Below, one piece after another: positions 13,862-23,200 of a stretch of DNA of 61,606 nucleotides. The stretch covers positions 1-61,606 of the forward strand of contig NZ_JAPNLJ010000043.1 of assembly GCF_026627445.1 (NCBI RefSeq), written 5' to 3'. The position numbers and the translations under genes were made by a program. Position 1 is the first letter of the stretch. Each line of letters begins with the position of its first letter. The notes under the pieces were generated by a model. It worked only from the letters and a program-made list of their open reading frames with translations. It searched no databases and had not been told where the DNA came from. The stretch is from Streptomyces sp. H27-H1 (GTDB taxonomy: Bacteria; Actinomycetota; Actinomycetes; Streptomycetales; Streptomycetaceae).

Positions 13862-15355
13862 ATGCCCGAACGCCGTACCGTCGCCCTTGTCACTCTTGGC
13901 TGCGCCCGTAACGAGGTGGACTCGGAGGAGCTCGCAGGCCGCTTGGCGGCGGATGGCTGGGAGCTCGTCGAGGACGCCGCCGATGCGGACGTAGCCGTCG
14001 TCAACACCTGCGGCTTCGTCGAAGCCGCCAAAAAAGACTCCGTGGACGCCCTGCTGGAGGCCAACGATCTCAAGGATCACGGCCGCACGCAGGCCGTCGT
14101 AGCCGTCGGCTGTATGGCCGAGCGCTACGGCAAGGAACTTGCCGAAGCGCTCCCCGAGGCCGACGGAGTACTCGGCTTCGACGACTACGCCGATATCTCC
14201 GACCGTCTCCAGACCATCCTCAACGGCGGCGTCCACGCCTCCCACACCCCGCGCGACCGGCGCAAGCTGCTGCCGATCAGCCCGGCCGAGCGCCAGAGCG
14301 CCGACGTGGCCCTGCCCGGCCACGCCCAGGAGCCCGAGGCGGCCCCCGCGGACCTTCCCGAGGGCCTCGCACCCGCCTCCGGTCCCCGTGCGCCGCTGCG
14401 CCGCCGCCTGGACAAGAGCCCGGTGGCCTCGGTCAAGCTGGCCTCCGGCTGCGACCGGCGCTGCTCCTTCTGTGCCATCCCGTCCTTCCGCGGCTCCTTC
14501 ATCTCCCGCCGCCCCAGCGACGTGCTGGGCGAGACGCGCTGGCTCGCCGAGCAGGGCGTCAAGGAGATCATGCTGGTCTCCGAGAACAACACCTCGTACG
14601 GCAAGGACCTGGGCGACATCCGCCTGCTGGAGACCCTGCTGCCCGAACTGGCCGAGGTGGACGGCATCGAGCGCGTCCGCGTCAGCTACCTCCAGCCCGC
14701 CGAGATGCGGCCCGGCCTGATCGACGTACTGACCTCGACCCCCAAGGTCGTCCCGTACTTCGACCTCTCCTTCCAGCACTCGGCCCCCGACGTGCTGCGC
14801 GCCATGCGCCGCTTCGGTGACACCGACCGGTTCCTGGAACTGCTGGACACCATCCGCAGCAAGGCCCCGCAGGCCGGTGTCCGGTCCAACTTCATCGTCG
14901 GCTTCCCCGGCGAGAAGGAGTCGGACTTCGCCGAGCTGGAGCGCTTCCTCACCCACGCGCGGCTCGACGCCATCGGCGTCTTCGGCTACTCGGACGAGGA
15001 CGGCACGGAGGCCGTCACCTACGACGGCAAGCTGGACGCGGACACCATCGCCGAGCGCCTCGCCCACATGCAGCGCCTCGCCGAGGAGCTCACCTCGCAG
15101 CGCGCGGAGGAGCGGATCGGGGAGACGCTGGAAGTGCTCGTCGAGACCGTCGTGCCGATCGACGAGGCGGAGGACGGCGAGGGAGCCTACGGGCGCGCCG
15201 CCCACCAGGCTCCCGAGACCGACGGCCAGGTCGTATTCACGGACGGCGCGGGCCTGGTCCCGGGGCGTATCGTCACGGCGAAGGTGGTCGGCACCCTGGG
15301 TGTGGACCTCGTGGCGGAGCCCCTGGGCCTGGATCTTGAGGAGGCGGCCGGATGA
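13862..15355 (+). CDS. rimO: ribosomal protein S12 methylthiotransferase RimO
   Basis: RimO is a radical-SAM enzyme that adds a methylthio group to an Asp of ribosomal protein S12. The 497-residue protein has the UPF0004 domain with three cluster cysteines (Cys14 LGC, Cys50 NTC, Cys84 VGC) and the radical-SAM CX3CX2C motif at Cys197, Cys201 and Cys204 (GCDRRCSFC), then a TRAM domain. LGCARNEVDSE separates it from MiaB. A ~45-residue Pro/Ala-rich insertion precedes the radical-SAM core. ATG 13862 has no ribosome-binding site, but TAGTCT lies exactly 7 nt upstream, so the mRNA is probably leaderless. It overlaps pgsA by 4 bases (ATGA). Confidence 0.95.
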   Translation: MPERRTVALVTLGCARNEVDSEELAGRLAADGWELVEDAADADVAVVNTCGFVEAAKKDSVDALLEANDLKDHGRTQAVVAVGCMAERYGKELAEALPEADGVLGFDDYADISDRLQTILNGGVHASHTPRDRRKLLPISPAERQSADVALPGHAQEPEAAPADLPEGLAPASGPRAPLRRRLDKSPVASVKLASGCDRRCSFCAIPSFRGSFISRRPSDVLGETRWLAEQGVKEIMLVSENNTSYGKDLGDIRLLETLLPELAEVDGIERVRVSYLQPAEMRPGLIDVLTSTPKVVPYFDLSFQHSAPDVLRAMRRFGDTDRFLELLDTIRSKAPQAGVRSNFIVGFPGEKESDFAELERFLTHARLDAIGVFGYSDEDGTEAVTYDGKLDADTIAERLAHMQRLAEELTSQRAEERIGETLEVLVETVVPIDEAEDGEGAYGRAAHQAPETDGQVVFTDGAGLVPGRIVTAKVVGTLGVDLVAEPLGLDLEEAAG

Positions 15356-16008
15356 CCGGAGCCCCGGCATCTGCGGCGGGCGGGACCGGCCGCCGGCCCG
15401 CGCCCGGCGCGAAGCTGGGCGCGGCGGCGGTCAACCAGGCCAGCCTGTGGAACATCGCCAACATCCTGACGATGATCCGGCTGGTCCTGGTGCCGGGATT
15501 CGTGATGCTGCTGCTCGCCGACGGAGGGTACGACCCCGTCTGGCGGGCGCTGGCGTGGGCGGCGTTCGCCGTCGCCATGATCACCGACATCTTCGACGGG
15601 CATCTGGCCCGTACGTACAACCTGGTCACGGACTTCGGGAAGATCGCCGACCCCATCGCCGACAAGGCGATCATGGGGTCGGCGTTGGTGTGTCTGTCGT
15701 GGCTCGGCGACCTGCCCTGGTGGGTGACCGGAGTGATCCTCGGCCGGGAACTCGGGATCACCCTCCTGCGTTTCTGGGTCATCAGGTACGGAGTGATTCC
15801 GGCGAGCCGGGGCGGGAAGCTGAAGACCCTGGCCCAGGGCACCGCCGTGGGCATGTACGTGCTCGCCCTGACCGGGCCGCTGGCGATGCTGCGGTTCTGG
15901 GTGATGGCGGTCGCCGTCGTCCTGACCGTTGTCACCGGTTTGGATTACATCCGGGAGGCGGTCGTACTCCGGCGCAAGGGGCTCGCCGCGGAGCGTGCCG
16001 CGCGGTGA
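15352..16008 (+). CDS. pgsA: CDP-diacylglycerol-glycerol-3-phosphate 3-phosphatidyltransferase
   Basis: This membrane enzyme makes phosphatidylglycerolphosphate, the committed step to phosphatidylglycerol and cardiolipin. The 218-residue protein has the CDP-alcohol phosphotransferase signature DG-x2-AR-x8-G-x3-D-x3-D (DGHLAR ... GKIADPIADK) and about five hydrophobic helices. Its ATG overlaps the rimO stop and its own stop overlaps the GTG of cinA, so rimO-pgsA-cinA is translationally coupled. The pgsA-cinA-clgR order is also common in other actinobacteria, as I recall it. Confidence 0.94.
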   Translation: MTGAPASAAGGTGRRPAPGAKLGAAAVNQASLWNIANILTMIRLVLVPGFVMLLLADGGYDPVWRALAWAAFAVAMITDIFDGHLARTYNLVTDFGKIADPIADKAIMGSALVCLSWLGDLPWWVTGVILGRELGITLLRFWVIRYGVIPASRGGKLKTLAQGTAVGMYVLALTGPLAMLRFWVMAVAVVLTVVTGLDYIREAVVLRRKGLAAERAAR

Positions 16009-16610
16009 GCACGCCGGGGGATGGCGCGGGCCCGCAAGACGCGGGTGATTCTCCTGTGACCGGCGAAGCGGCATGCAAGACCAACGGGGCTGCCGGGGAC
16101 AGTGGGGCGATTGCGGCTGATGTGCTGCGGCTCCTTGCGGAGAGTGACGCCACGGTCGCTGTGGCGGAGTCGCTGACCGGCGGCATGGTCGCCGCGGAGC
16201 TCACGGCCGTCCCGGGTGCCTCCCGGTCCTTCCGCGGCTCCGTCACGGCGTACGCGACCGAGCTGAAGCACCAGGTGCTGGGCGTGGACGCCGGGCTGCT
16301 GGAAGCTGAAGGCGCGGTGAACCCGCAGGTCGCGGAAGAGATGGCGGCCGGAGTACGGCGTCTGCTCGGCGCCTCCTGGGGCATAGCCACCACCGGGGTG
16401 GCCGGCCCCGACCCGCAGGACGGACAGCCGGTGGGCACCGTTTTCGTCGCCGTGGCGGGTCCTGGGAGCAGGAAAACTGCCGCCCTGAGGTTGAAAGGCT
16501 CCCGTGCGGAAATTCGTAGAGAGAGTGCACGGACAGTGCTCGAGCTGCTCGCGAGCGAACTCCGCGACAATCGGCGGGGGCAGGAAACGGAACAGGACGG
16601 GGGGATTTGA
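16005..16610 (+). CDS. CinA C-terminal-domain protein (NMN amidohydrolase family)
   Basis: The 201-residue protein is a stand-alone CinA C-terminal domain with the family motifs VAESLTGG (catalytic Ser), ATTGVAGPD and GTVFVAVA. Members deamidate nicotinamide mononucleotide in NAD recycling. The first ~35 residues are low-complexity and unlike the family. GTG 16005 overlaps the pgsA TGA by four bases, which decides the start. Substrate preference is inferred from the family only. Confidence 0.88.
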   Translation: MSTPGDGAGPQDAGDSPVTGEAACKTNGAAGDSGAIAADVLRLLAESDATVAVAESLTGGMVAAELTAVPGASRSFRGSVTAYATELKHQVLGVDAGLLEAEGAVNPQVAEEMAAGVRRLLGASWGIATTGVAGPDPQDGQPVGTVFVAVAGPGSRKTAALRLKGSRAEIRRESARTVLELLASELRDNRRGQETEQDGGI

Positions 16611-16719
16611 TGTTTGCAGCCCTGAGTGAACACGACATCGCTCCCCGCACGGCCGCCGCGCGAGGCGGTACGGTGGGGCGTGAAGGTTACGGCTACACGG
16701 TCAGAGGAGGGAGCCACCG

Positions 16720-17100
16720 ATGATTCTGCTCCGTCGCCTGCTGGGTGACGTGCTGCGTCGGCAGCGCCAGCGCCAGGGCCGTACTCTGCGCGAAGTCTCC
16801 TCATCCGCCCGAGTTTCGCTCGGCTATCTCTCCGAGGTGGAGCGGGGGCAGAAGGAGGCATCCTCCGAGCTGCTCTCCGCGATCTGCGACGCGCTTGACG
16901 TACGGATGTCAGAGCTGATGCGGGAAGTCAGCGACGAGCTCTCGCTCGCCGAGCTGGCTCAGTCCGCCGCGGCGAGCGAACCGGTGTCCGCACCGGTCCG
17001 CCCGATGCTCAATTCGGTATCCGTGGCCTCGGTCACGGGTGGCCCGGAACGGGTGACCATCAAGGCGCCCGTGGAAGCGGTGAACGTCGTAGCCGCGTGA
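16720..17100 (+). CDS. clgR: ClgR-type transcriptional activator of Clp protease genes
   Basis: The 126-residue protein has an Xre-family helix-turn-helix (about 17-70; GRTLREVSSSARVSLGYLSE) and a short C-terminal tail ending NVVAA. In Streptomyces and Corynebacterium ClgR activates clpP/clpC and other stress genes, and its Ala-Ala C-terminus marks it for Clp degradation, giving a feedback loop (family knowledge). The visible AA end fits. ATG 16720 follows a strong GAGGAGGGA (16704-16712). The position after pgsA-cinA is the classical clgR context. Confidence 0.93.
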   Translation: MILLRRLLGDVLRRQRQRQGRTLREVSSSARVSLGYLSEVERGQKEASSELLSAICDALDVRMSELMREVSDELSLAELAQSAAASEPVSAPVRPMLNSVSVASVTGGPERVTIKAPVEAVNVVAA

Positions 17101-17160
17101 ATGTGTGCGTGACGTAGGCCCGTGCGCGTGAGCGCGTGTGCCGAGCGTATGAGTGTGGCC

Positions 17161-17200
17161 GGAGCCCCGGCCGGTGCCTTCGGGTACCGGCCGGGGCTCC
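17161..17200 (+). terminator. terminator after clgR
   Basis: This is a 15-bp perfect stem, GGAGCCCCGGCCGGT (17161-17175) with ACCGGCCGGGGCTCC (17186-17200), enclosing a 10-base loop with TTCG. It lies 61 bases after the clgR stop and is one of the strongest hairpins in the window. Confidence 0.88.
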
Positions 17201-17328
17201 TGGGCGTTCCGGGGGCGGTGGGCCGGTCCGGCTCCGGGGCGGTGCGCGTGCGGGCGCCGAGGGGGTGCGGGTGCGGGCGGGGTACGGGAGGATGGGCCCG
17301 TTCGGGTCTCCGGCCCCTGGAGGTGGCC

Positions 17329-17700
17329 GTGCGGCGGTTGCTGGGTATACCCGTGGGCCTGGCCCTCGCGCTGTCGGTGGGCGTCCTGTGGTGGTGGGCC
17401 GTGCTGCGCCTCGTGCTGGCGCCGGCCGAGGCCGGGCCGGTGGAGGGTGCGGTCGCCGTCGGAGGATGGGGGCTGGGCCTGCTGCCGGTGCACTGCGTGC
17501 CGGGGCCGGTGGGTGGCCGTCGACGTAGGGCGGGCGTACGCGAGGGCGCGGGGGGCGGCGGGGACGGGTTCCCCGCCGGGCCGGTGGCCGCCGGGGAGTG
17601 GGAGGCCGGGGCTTCGGGGGCGTGGGAGCCCGGGGCAGGGGAATCGTCTACCAGGGCATCGAAACTCCACCGTTCGGGCGAAGAATCTGGCCCGTCATGA
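17329..17700 (+). CDS. small membrane protein of unknown function
   Basis: The 123-residue product has two hydrophobic segments near the N-terminus (IPVGLALALSVGVLWWWAVL and GGWGLGLLPVHCV), followed by a basic then Gly/Glu-rich cytoplasmic-looking tail. I do not recognise a family. The start GTG 17329 is chosen because GGAGG (17319-17323) precedes it and the hydrophobic region begins at once; the frame is open further upstream but low-complexity there. Its 3' end overlaps the convergent SDR gene by 53 bases, so the C-terminal tail may be less conserved or the real stop uncertain. Confidence 0.6.
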   Translation: MRRLLGIPVGLALALSVGVLWWWAVLRLVLAPAEAGPVEGAVAVGGWGLGLLPVHCVPGPVGGRRRRAGVREGAGGGGDGFPAGPVAAGEWEAGASGAWEPGAGESSTRASKLHRSGEESGPS

Positions 17701-18415
17701 AGGACGAGGCGTCCGAGGCGAGGTAGAGCACCGCCTGGGCTATGTCCTCGGGCTCGCCCACGCGCCGCAGCGGGGACATCCGCGTCATCATCGCCTCGGT
17801 CTGCTCCTGGACCTCGGGGCTGTGCCGGCCGGTCATCGGGGTGCGGATCCAGCCGGGCGCGACCGCATTGACGCGGATGCCGTGCGGGCCGGCCTCGGTG
17901 GCGAGGGTCTTGGTCAACTGGACGACGGCGGCCTTGGCGGCGCTGTAGCAGAGCAGGCCGGGCTGGGCGGCGTCCACGGCGCCGGAGGCCATGGTGATGA
18001 TCGAACCCGGCCGGCCGGCCGCGATCATGGCGCGGGCGGCCTCCTGGCAGGTGCGCAGCACCCCCTTGAAGTTGATGTCCAGGACCCGGTCCAGGTCCTC
18101 GTCGGACGTGTCCAGGACGCTGCTGCTGTGCATGATCCCGGCGATCGCGGCGGTGATGTCGAGGGGGCCGGCCTGCGAGATCGCCGCCTTGATCGAGGCG
18201 CGGTCGGTCACGTCGAGGACGTGGGCGGTGGCTCGGCCGCCGGCCTTGGCGATCAGCTCGACGGTTTCCTGGAGGCCCTGGGCGTCGCGGTCCGCGCAGT
18301 GCACGGCCGCTCCCGCCTCTGCGAGGAGAACGGCGGTGGCCCGGCCTATGCCGCTGGCGGCGCCGGTGATCAGGGCGGTGCGGCCGGTGAGTTCGTACGC
18401 GCTGGGTGAGGGCAT
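17648..18415 (-). CDS. short-chain dehydrogenase/reductase (classical SDR)
   Basis: The 255-residue NAD(P)-dependent oxidoreductase has the glycine-rich cofactor motif TGAASGIG near the N-terminus, acidic DVTD, the AAIAGIM segment in place of NNAG, catalytic Ser in ITMASGAV and the YSAAK active-site Tyr/Lys. The tail LRPNGGVSMPW is typical of the family. ATG 18415 gives the usual SDR length; the frame is open 12 codons further. An Asp in CADRD after beta-2 suggests an NAD preference. The gene is 36 bases downstream of the nei-type gene on the same strand and may be cotranscribed. The substrate is unknown. Confidence 0.9.
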   Translation of the reverse strand: MPSPSAYELTGRTALITGAASGIGRATAVLLAEAGAAVHCADRDAQGLQETVELIAKAGGRATAHVLDVTDRASIKAAISQAGPLDITAAIAGIMHSSSVLDTSDEDLDRVLDINFKGVLRTCQEAARAMIAAGRPGSIITMASGAVDAAQPGLLCYSAAKAAVVQLTKTLATEAGPHGIRVNAVAPGWIRTPMTGRHSPEVQEQTEAMMTRMSPLRRVGEPEDIAQAVLYLASDASSFMTGQILRPNGGVSMPW

Positions 18416-18451
18416 GCGGGGACGGTACGACCAGATCTGACGGGGCGTCAA

Positions 18452-19318
18452 CTACGGTGTCGGGCCGGATTGGCAGCGGGGACACCAGTACGTGGGGCGG
18501 CCGTCCTGGGGGGCCTCCCGGACGAAGGTGCCGCAGCGCAGGCAGGGGCGGTGGCGGCGGCCGTAGACGAACAGGTCCTGCCCGGGGCGGCGGCTGCCGG
18601 TGGTGTTGCGGTGGCGGGCCTTGTTCGCTTCGAGGAGCCGGCGTGCGGCGCCGGCCAGCCGGGGGAGGGTGCTCGCCGGCAGATCGCCGACCGGGGTCCA
18701 GGGGGTGACCTGGGCGAGGAAGCAGAGCTCGGCCTTGTAGATGTTGCCGATGCCGGCCAGGTTGCGCTGGTCGAGGAGGGCCTCGCCGAGGGGGCGGGCG
18801 GGGGCGGCGAGAAGGTTCGCGGCGGCGGTGGCCTCGTCCCAGTCGGGGCCGAGGAGGTCGGGGCCCAGGTGGCCGACGGCGTGGTGCTCATCGGCGGTGC
18901 GGAGCAGTTCGACGACGGGGAGGCGGTATCCGACGGCGGTGTGGTCGGCGGTGCCGAGGATCACCCGGATCTCGTGGGCGGGGCCTGGCAGGCGGGGTTG
19001 TCCGGTGGGAGTGGTTCGCAGGATGCGCCAGGCTCCGTCCATTCGGAGGTGGGTGTGGAGGGTGAGGAGGTGGCTGGGGGCCGGCCTGGGTCCGGTGGCT
19101 GCGGCTTCGCCGGTGCCTGGTTCGGGATCGGCTGCTGCCGGCGGGCCGAAGCGGATGAGGAGGTGCTTGCCCCGGGGGACGACGGCGAGGGTGGTGAGGC
19201 CGGTGAGGTCGGCGGTGGCGAAGCGGGGGACGCGGAGGTCGGAGCGGGTGAGTTCCCTGCCCGCGAGGGCTTCGCGGAGCCGGGCCGCGGCGCGGTAGAC
19301 GCTGTCTCCTTCGGGCAT
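18452..19318 (-). CDS. Fpg/Nei family DNA glycosylase (endonuclease VIII type)
   Basis: This base-excision repair glycosylase/AP lyase has 288 residues. It begins MPEGDSVYRAA, supplying Pro2 and Glu3 of the active site after Met removal. It keeps PRGKHLL (beta-hairpin Lys), the helix-two-turn-helix segment (LLDQRNLAGIGNIY) and a C-terminal zinc finger with two CxxC pairs (CLRC ... CPRC). GDS after PE favours Nei over Fpg. ATG 19318 is fixed by the need for an N-terminal Pro. The ~0.95 kb upstream is gene-free repeat sequence. Confidence 0.92.
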   Translation of the reverse strand: MPEGDSVYRAAARLREALAGRELTRSDLRVPRFATADLTGLTTLAVVPRGKHLLIRFGPPAAADPEPGTGEAAATGPRPAPSHLLTLHTHLRMDGAWRILRTTPTGQPRLPGPAHEIRVILGTADHTAVGYRLPVVELLRTADEHHAVGHLGPDLLGPDWDEATAAANLLAAPARPLGEALLDQRNLAGIGNIYKAELCFLAQVTPWTPVGDLPASTLPRLAGAARRLLEANKARHRNTTGSRRPGQDLFVYGRRHRPCLRCGTFVREAPQDGRPTYWCPRCQSGPTP

Positions 19319-20264
19319 GCGTCCATTCTCCTGCGGAGTGGGGCTGGTGGGGCGGAGGCTGCGGGCGCCGCTGCGCGGGGCTTGCTCCCCGCCCCGCCCT
19401 TCCCCCGTTCCCCGGGGCTGCGCCCCGGACCCGGTTCTTGGGCTTCGCCCCGTCCCCGGATGGGCTGAGTCCGCGGGGTGCGGAGCGTCGGGCTGGGCCC
19501 GGAGCCCTGGAGCTGTGCTGCGCTGCGCTGCACTGCGCCCTGTCCCGGGTCCGGGGCTGGGGCTGGCGCTGGGGCTGCCTACGCGGGTGCGGGGCGCCGG
19601 GGCTGCGTCCCCCGGCCGGGGTGGTGGCTGGGTCCCGGACCTGGTTGCTGGGCTGCGGCCTGTCCTCAGTTGGGCCGCGCCCTGGGGTGCGCTTGGCCGG
19701 GCCGGGCGCGGAACCCGTTGGCTGGGCTGCGCCCAGTGACCGGATCCCCGGGGCTGCAATCCGGGCCAGAGCGGTGGGCGATGTCCCGGGCCCGGTTGGT
19801 GGGCTGAGCCCCCGGTTCGGTTCCCTTGGGCTGAGCCCCGGGTCCCGCCTCTGAGCTGCGCGCCGGAACCCATCCGGCGGGCTGGCGCACTGGGGCCCGC
19901 CCCGGGGGCGGCTCCGGGCATGGCTTGTGGAGCCGTGCTGGGACGGGTCCGGGTCCGGTTCGTGGGCTGGGCCCGGGTTCCGATTCCGGGTGGTTTCGGG
20001 CCGGGGTTGGGCTGCGCCCGGGTCCCGAATCCGGCCGGTTCCGGGCCGGGTCGCGCTGGGCCCGAGCTCGTTCCCGGGCTGCTCCCGGCCCGGGCCCTGG
20101 GCTGCGCTCCGGGTTCGAAGCGGCGTTCCCGGGTGTCCGGGCTGCTGGGCGCTGGATTCGGGGTTGCCGGGGCGGCCGGGGGTGTCGGAGTGCCCCGGTT
20201 GCCGGGCCGGCCGGGCTGGGGGGCCGGTAGGAGGGGATGGGTGGCGGAGGCCGGTCGGCGGGGG
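19319..20264. repeat. gene-free array of degenerate GC-rich palindromic repeats
   Basis: No convincing gene lies here; the open frames are low-complexity Gly/Arg/Pro readings. The DNA consists of many imperfect ~35-45 bp units built around GGGCTGCGCCC or GGGCTGAGCCC plus a CGGGTCCCG/CCGGTTC element, for example near 19421, 19452, 19721, 19800, 19830, 20008 and 20099. Each core can form a short hairpin. The array separates the two minus-strand genes nei and lhr, so any lhr transcript would run through it. It may come from slippage-prone expansion of an extragenic palindrome. Confidence 0.75.
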
Positions 20265-23200
20265 TCAGTGGCGGAGGCGGAGGCCTTGGGGGGTGGCGTG
20301 GAAGCCGGTGGCTTCGATGGGTGGGGCGTAGGGGGAGGTGAGGGAGGGGGCGGCGTTGACGCGTTCCACGGTGAGGGCGGGGAGGGTGCCCTTGAGGGAG
20401 GCCGCCGTCAGGGCGGACAGGGCGGCTGTGAGGCGGGGGTCGTCCGGCGGGGGCCAGGCCAGGAGGGTTTTGCCGCCGCGCTCCAGGTAGAGGGTGAGTT
20501 CACCGTCGACCAGGACCACCAGGGAGCCCGCCTTGCGGCCCGGCTTGTGGGTGGCGCCGGACGGGGGCTCCGGCCAGGGCAGGGCGGCGCCGTAGGCGTT
20601 CGCCGGGTCGGCGGCGGCGAGGACCACCGCGGCGAGAGGGGGCGGGGTCCGCTCGGCGGCGCGGAGGCGGTCGACCGCGCCGTCCATGGCGAACTGGGCC
20701 GCGCCCAGGCCTTCGACCACATAGCCCCTGCGGGCCTGGCCGCTGTCCTCGAAGGCGGACAGGACGCGGTAGACGGCGCTGAAGCCGCCCTGCACCCCTT
20801 CCGCGGCCACCGCGCCGCGGGTCACCACCCCGTGGCGGTCCAGCAGGGTGCGGGCCAGGGCGTGCGCGCGGTGGGTCGGATCCGGGGCGTGGGCCGGGAG
20901 GAGGGACCAGCGGCCCGACACCGTGGGCGGGCCCGTACGGGAGGTGGGGGTGGTGAGCGTGCCGTAGCGGCCGCGGGGGATCGTGCGGCGTGCGCGGTGG
21001 GCGGTGGCGCCCGCCGTGCGGCCAGAGCCGAGGAGGGAGCGCAGGGGGGCGAGGGTGTCATTGGTCAGCCGCCCCGACCACGCCAGGTCCCAGACGGCGG
21101 CGGAGAGGTCCCCGTCCGAGGCGTCCGGGTGCAGTGTGCGGACCCGGTCCGCGAGCTGGCGGAAGAACAGCCCGTATCCGGCGGCCAGCACGTCGAGGAC
21201 CGCCGCGTGCAGCGGGCTGAGCTCCAGGGGATGCGGCGGGGGGAGGAGAAGCGGGGCCGCGTCCGCGAGGTAGAGGGAGACCCAGCCGTCCTTGCCCGCA
21301 AGGGCTCCCGCGCCCGCCCAGAGGACCTCGCCCGTGGTGGTGAGCTCGTCCAGGAGCGTGGGGGAGTAGTCCGCCACCCGGGAGGGGAGGATCAGGCGTT
21401 CCAGCGCGGAGGCGGGCACGGCCGCGCCCTGGAGCTGTTCGATCGCGCGGGCCAGGCCGTCGACGCCGCGCAGGGCTCCGCCCAGGTGCTGCCACTGGGG
21501 GAGGAAGGTGGCGAGGGAGGCCGGCGGGACCGGCTCCAGTTCCTGGCGCAGCGCCGCGAGCGAGCGGCGGCGCAGCCGGCGCAGTACCGTGGCGTCGCAC
21601 CACTCCTGGCCGATGCCCGCCGGGTGGAACTCGCCCTGGACCACCCGCCCGGCCGCCGCGAGCCGGTGCAGTGCGCCGTCCGTCACGGCCGTGCCCAGCC
21701 CGAAGCGGGCGGCGGCGGTGACCGTGGTGAAGGGGCCGTGGGTGCGGGCGTGCCGGGCCAGGAGGTCGCCGAGCGGGTCCTTCACCGGCTCGGTGAACGC
21801 CTCCGGAACGCCCACCGGGAGCGCCGTGCCCAGCGCGTCGCGCAGCCGGCCCGCGTCCTCGATGGCCGCCCAGTGGTCCTCGCCGCCGATCCGGACCCGG
21901 ATCGCCCGGCGGGCGGCGGAGAGCGACTGCGCCCACTGCGGCTGCGCGCCGCGGGCGGCCAGCTCGGCCGGGGTGAGGGGCCCCAGCAGGCGCAGCAGGT
22001 CGGCCACCGACTCGGCGTCCTTGGCCCGCCGGTCCTCCGTCAGCCACTGCAGCTCCCGCTCCAGTTCCGTCAGGACCTCCGCGTCGAGCAGCTCGCGCAG
22101 CTCCGCCTGGCCCAGCAGCTCGGCCAGCAGCCGCGAGTCCAGCGACAGTGCGGCCGCCCTGCGCTCGGCGAGGGGCGAGTCGCCCTCGTAGAGGAACTGC
22201 GCGACGTACCCGAAGAGCAGGGAGCGGGCGAAGGGGGAGGGCTCGACGGTGGTGACCTCGACCAGGCGGACCCGGCGGGCCTCGATGTCCCCCATCAGCT
22301 CGGTCAGTCCCGGCACGTCGAAGACGTCCTGCAGGCATTCCCGTACGGCTTCCAGCACGATCGGGAACGAACCGAACTCGGAGGCCACCTGGAGGAGCTG
22401 TGAGGCGCGCTGGCGCTGCTGCCACAGGGGGGTGCGCTTGCCGGGATTGCGGCGCGGCAGCAGCAGGGCGCGCGCCGCGCACTCGCGGAAGCGGGAGGCG
22501 AACAGCGCGGAGCCGCCCACCTGGTCGGTGACGATCTGCTGGATGTCGCCGTGGTCGAAGGCGATGTCGGCCGCGCCCAGCGGGGGCTTCTCGTCGTCGA
22601 AGTCGAAGGACCGGTTCGGCGCCGGGTCGTGGTCCAGCAGGTCCAGGTCCATGCTCAGCAGGTCCGCGTCCGGCAGGCGGAGCACGATGCCGTCGTCGGC
22701 GTGCATGACCTGCGCGTCCATCCCGTACCGCTCGGAGAGGCGGGCGCCGAGTGCCAGCGCCCAGGGGGCGTGCACCTGGGCGCCGAAGGGGGAGTGGACG
22801 ACGACCCGCCAGTCGCCGAGCTCGTCGCGAAACCGCTCGACGACGATGGTCCGGTCGTCCGGTACGTGGCCGCAGGCCTCGCGCTGTTCGGCGAGGTAGG
22901 ACAGGACGTTCTCGGCGGCCCAGGTGTCCAGCCCCGCCGCCAGCAGGCGCAGGCGGGCGTCCTCGGCGGTGAGGCCGCCGAGCTCGCGCAGGAACGCGCC
23001 GACCGCCCGGCCCAGTTCCAGCGGGCGGCCCAGCTGGTCGCCCTTCCAGAACGGGAGGCGGCCCGGGACCCCGGGGGCGGGGGTGACCAGGACGCGGTCG
23101 CGGGTGATGTCCACGATCCGCCAGGAGGTGGTGCCGAGGGTGAAGACGTCGCCGACGCGGGACTCGTAGACCATCTCCTCGTCGAGCTCGCCGACCCGGC

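Noticed and set aside
16550..16575. A possible ClgR box (GCGAAC) upstream of clgR
   Set aside because: The half-site lacks the matching CGC at five bases, so it does not meet the known consensus.
19421..20240. A CRISPR-like interpretation of the repeat array
   Set aside because: Units are imperfect, of unequal length, without unique spacers of constant size, and no cas genes are present.
19438..20331. Several plus-strand frames upstream of lhr in the repeat array
   Set aside because: They are Gly/Arg/Pro low-complexity readings of the GGGCTGCGCCC repeats that overlap each other, with no ribosome-binding site.
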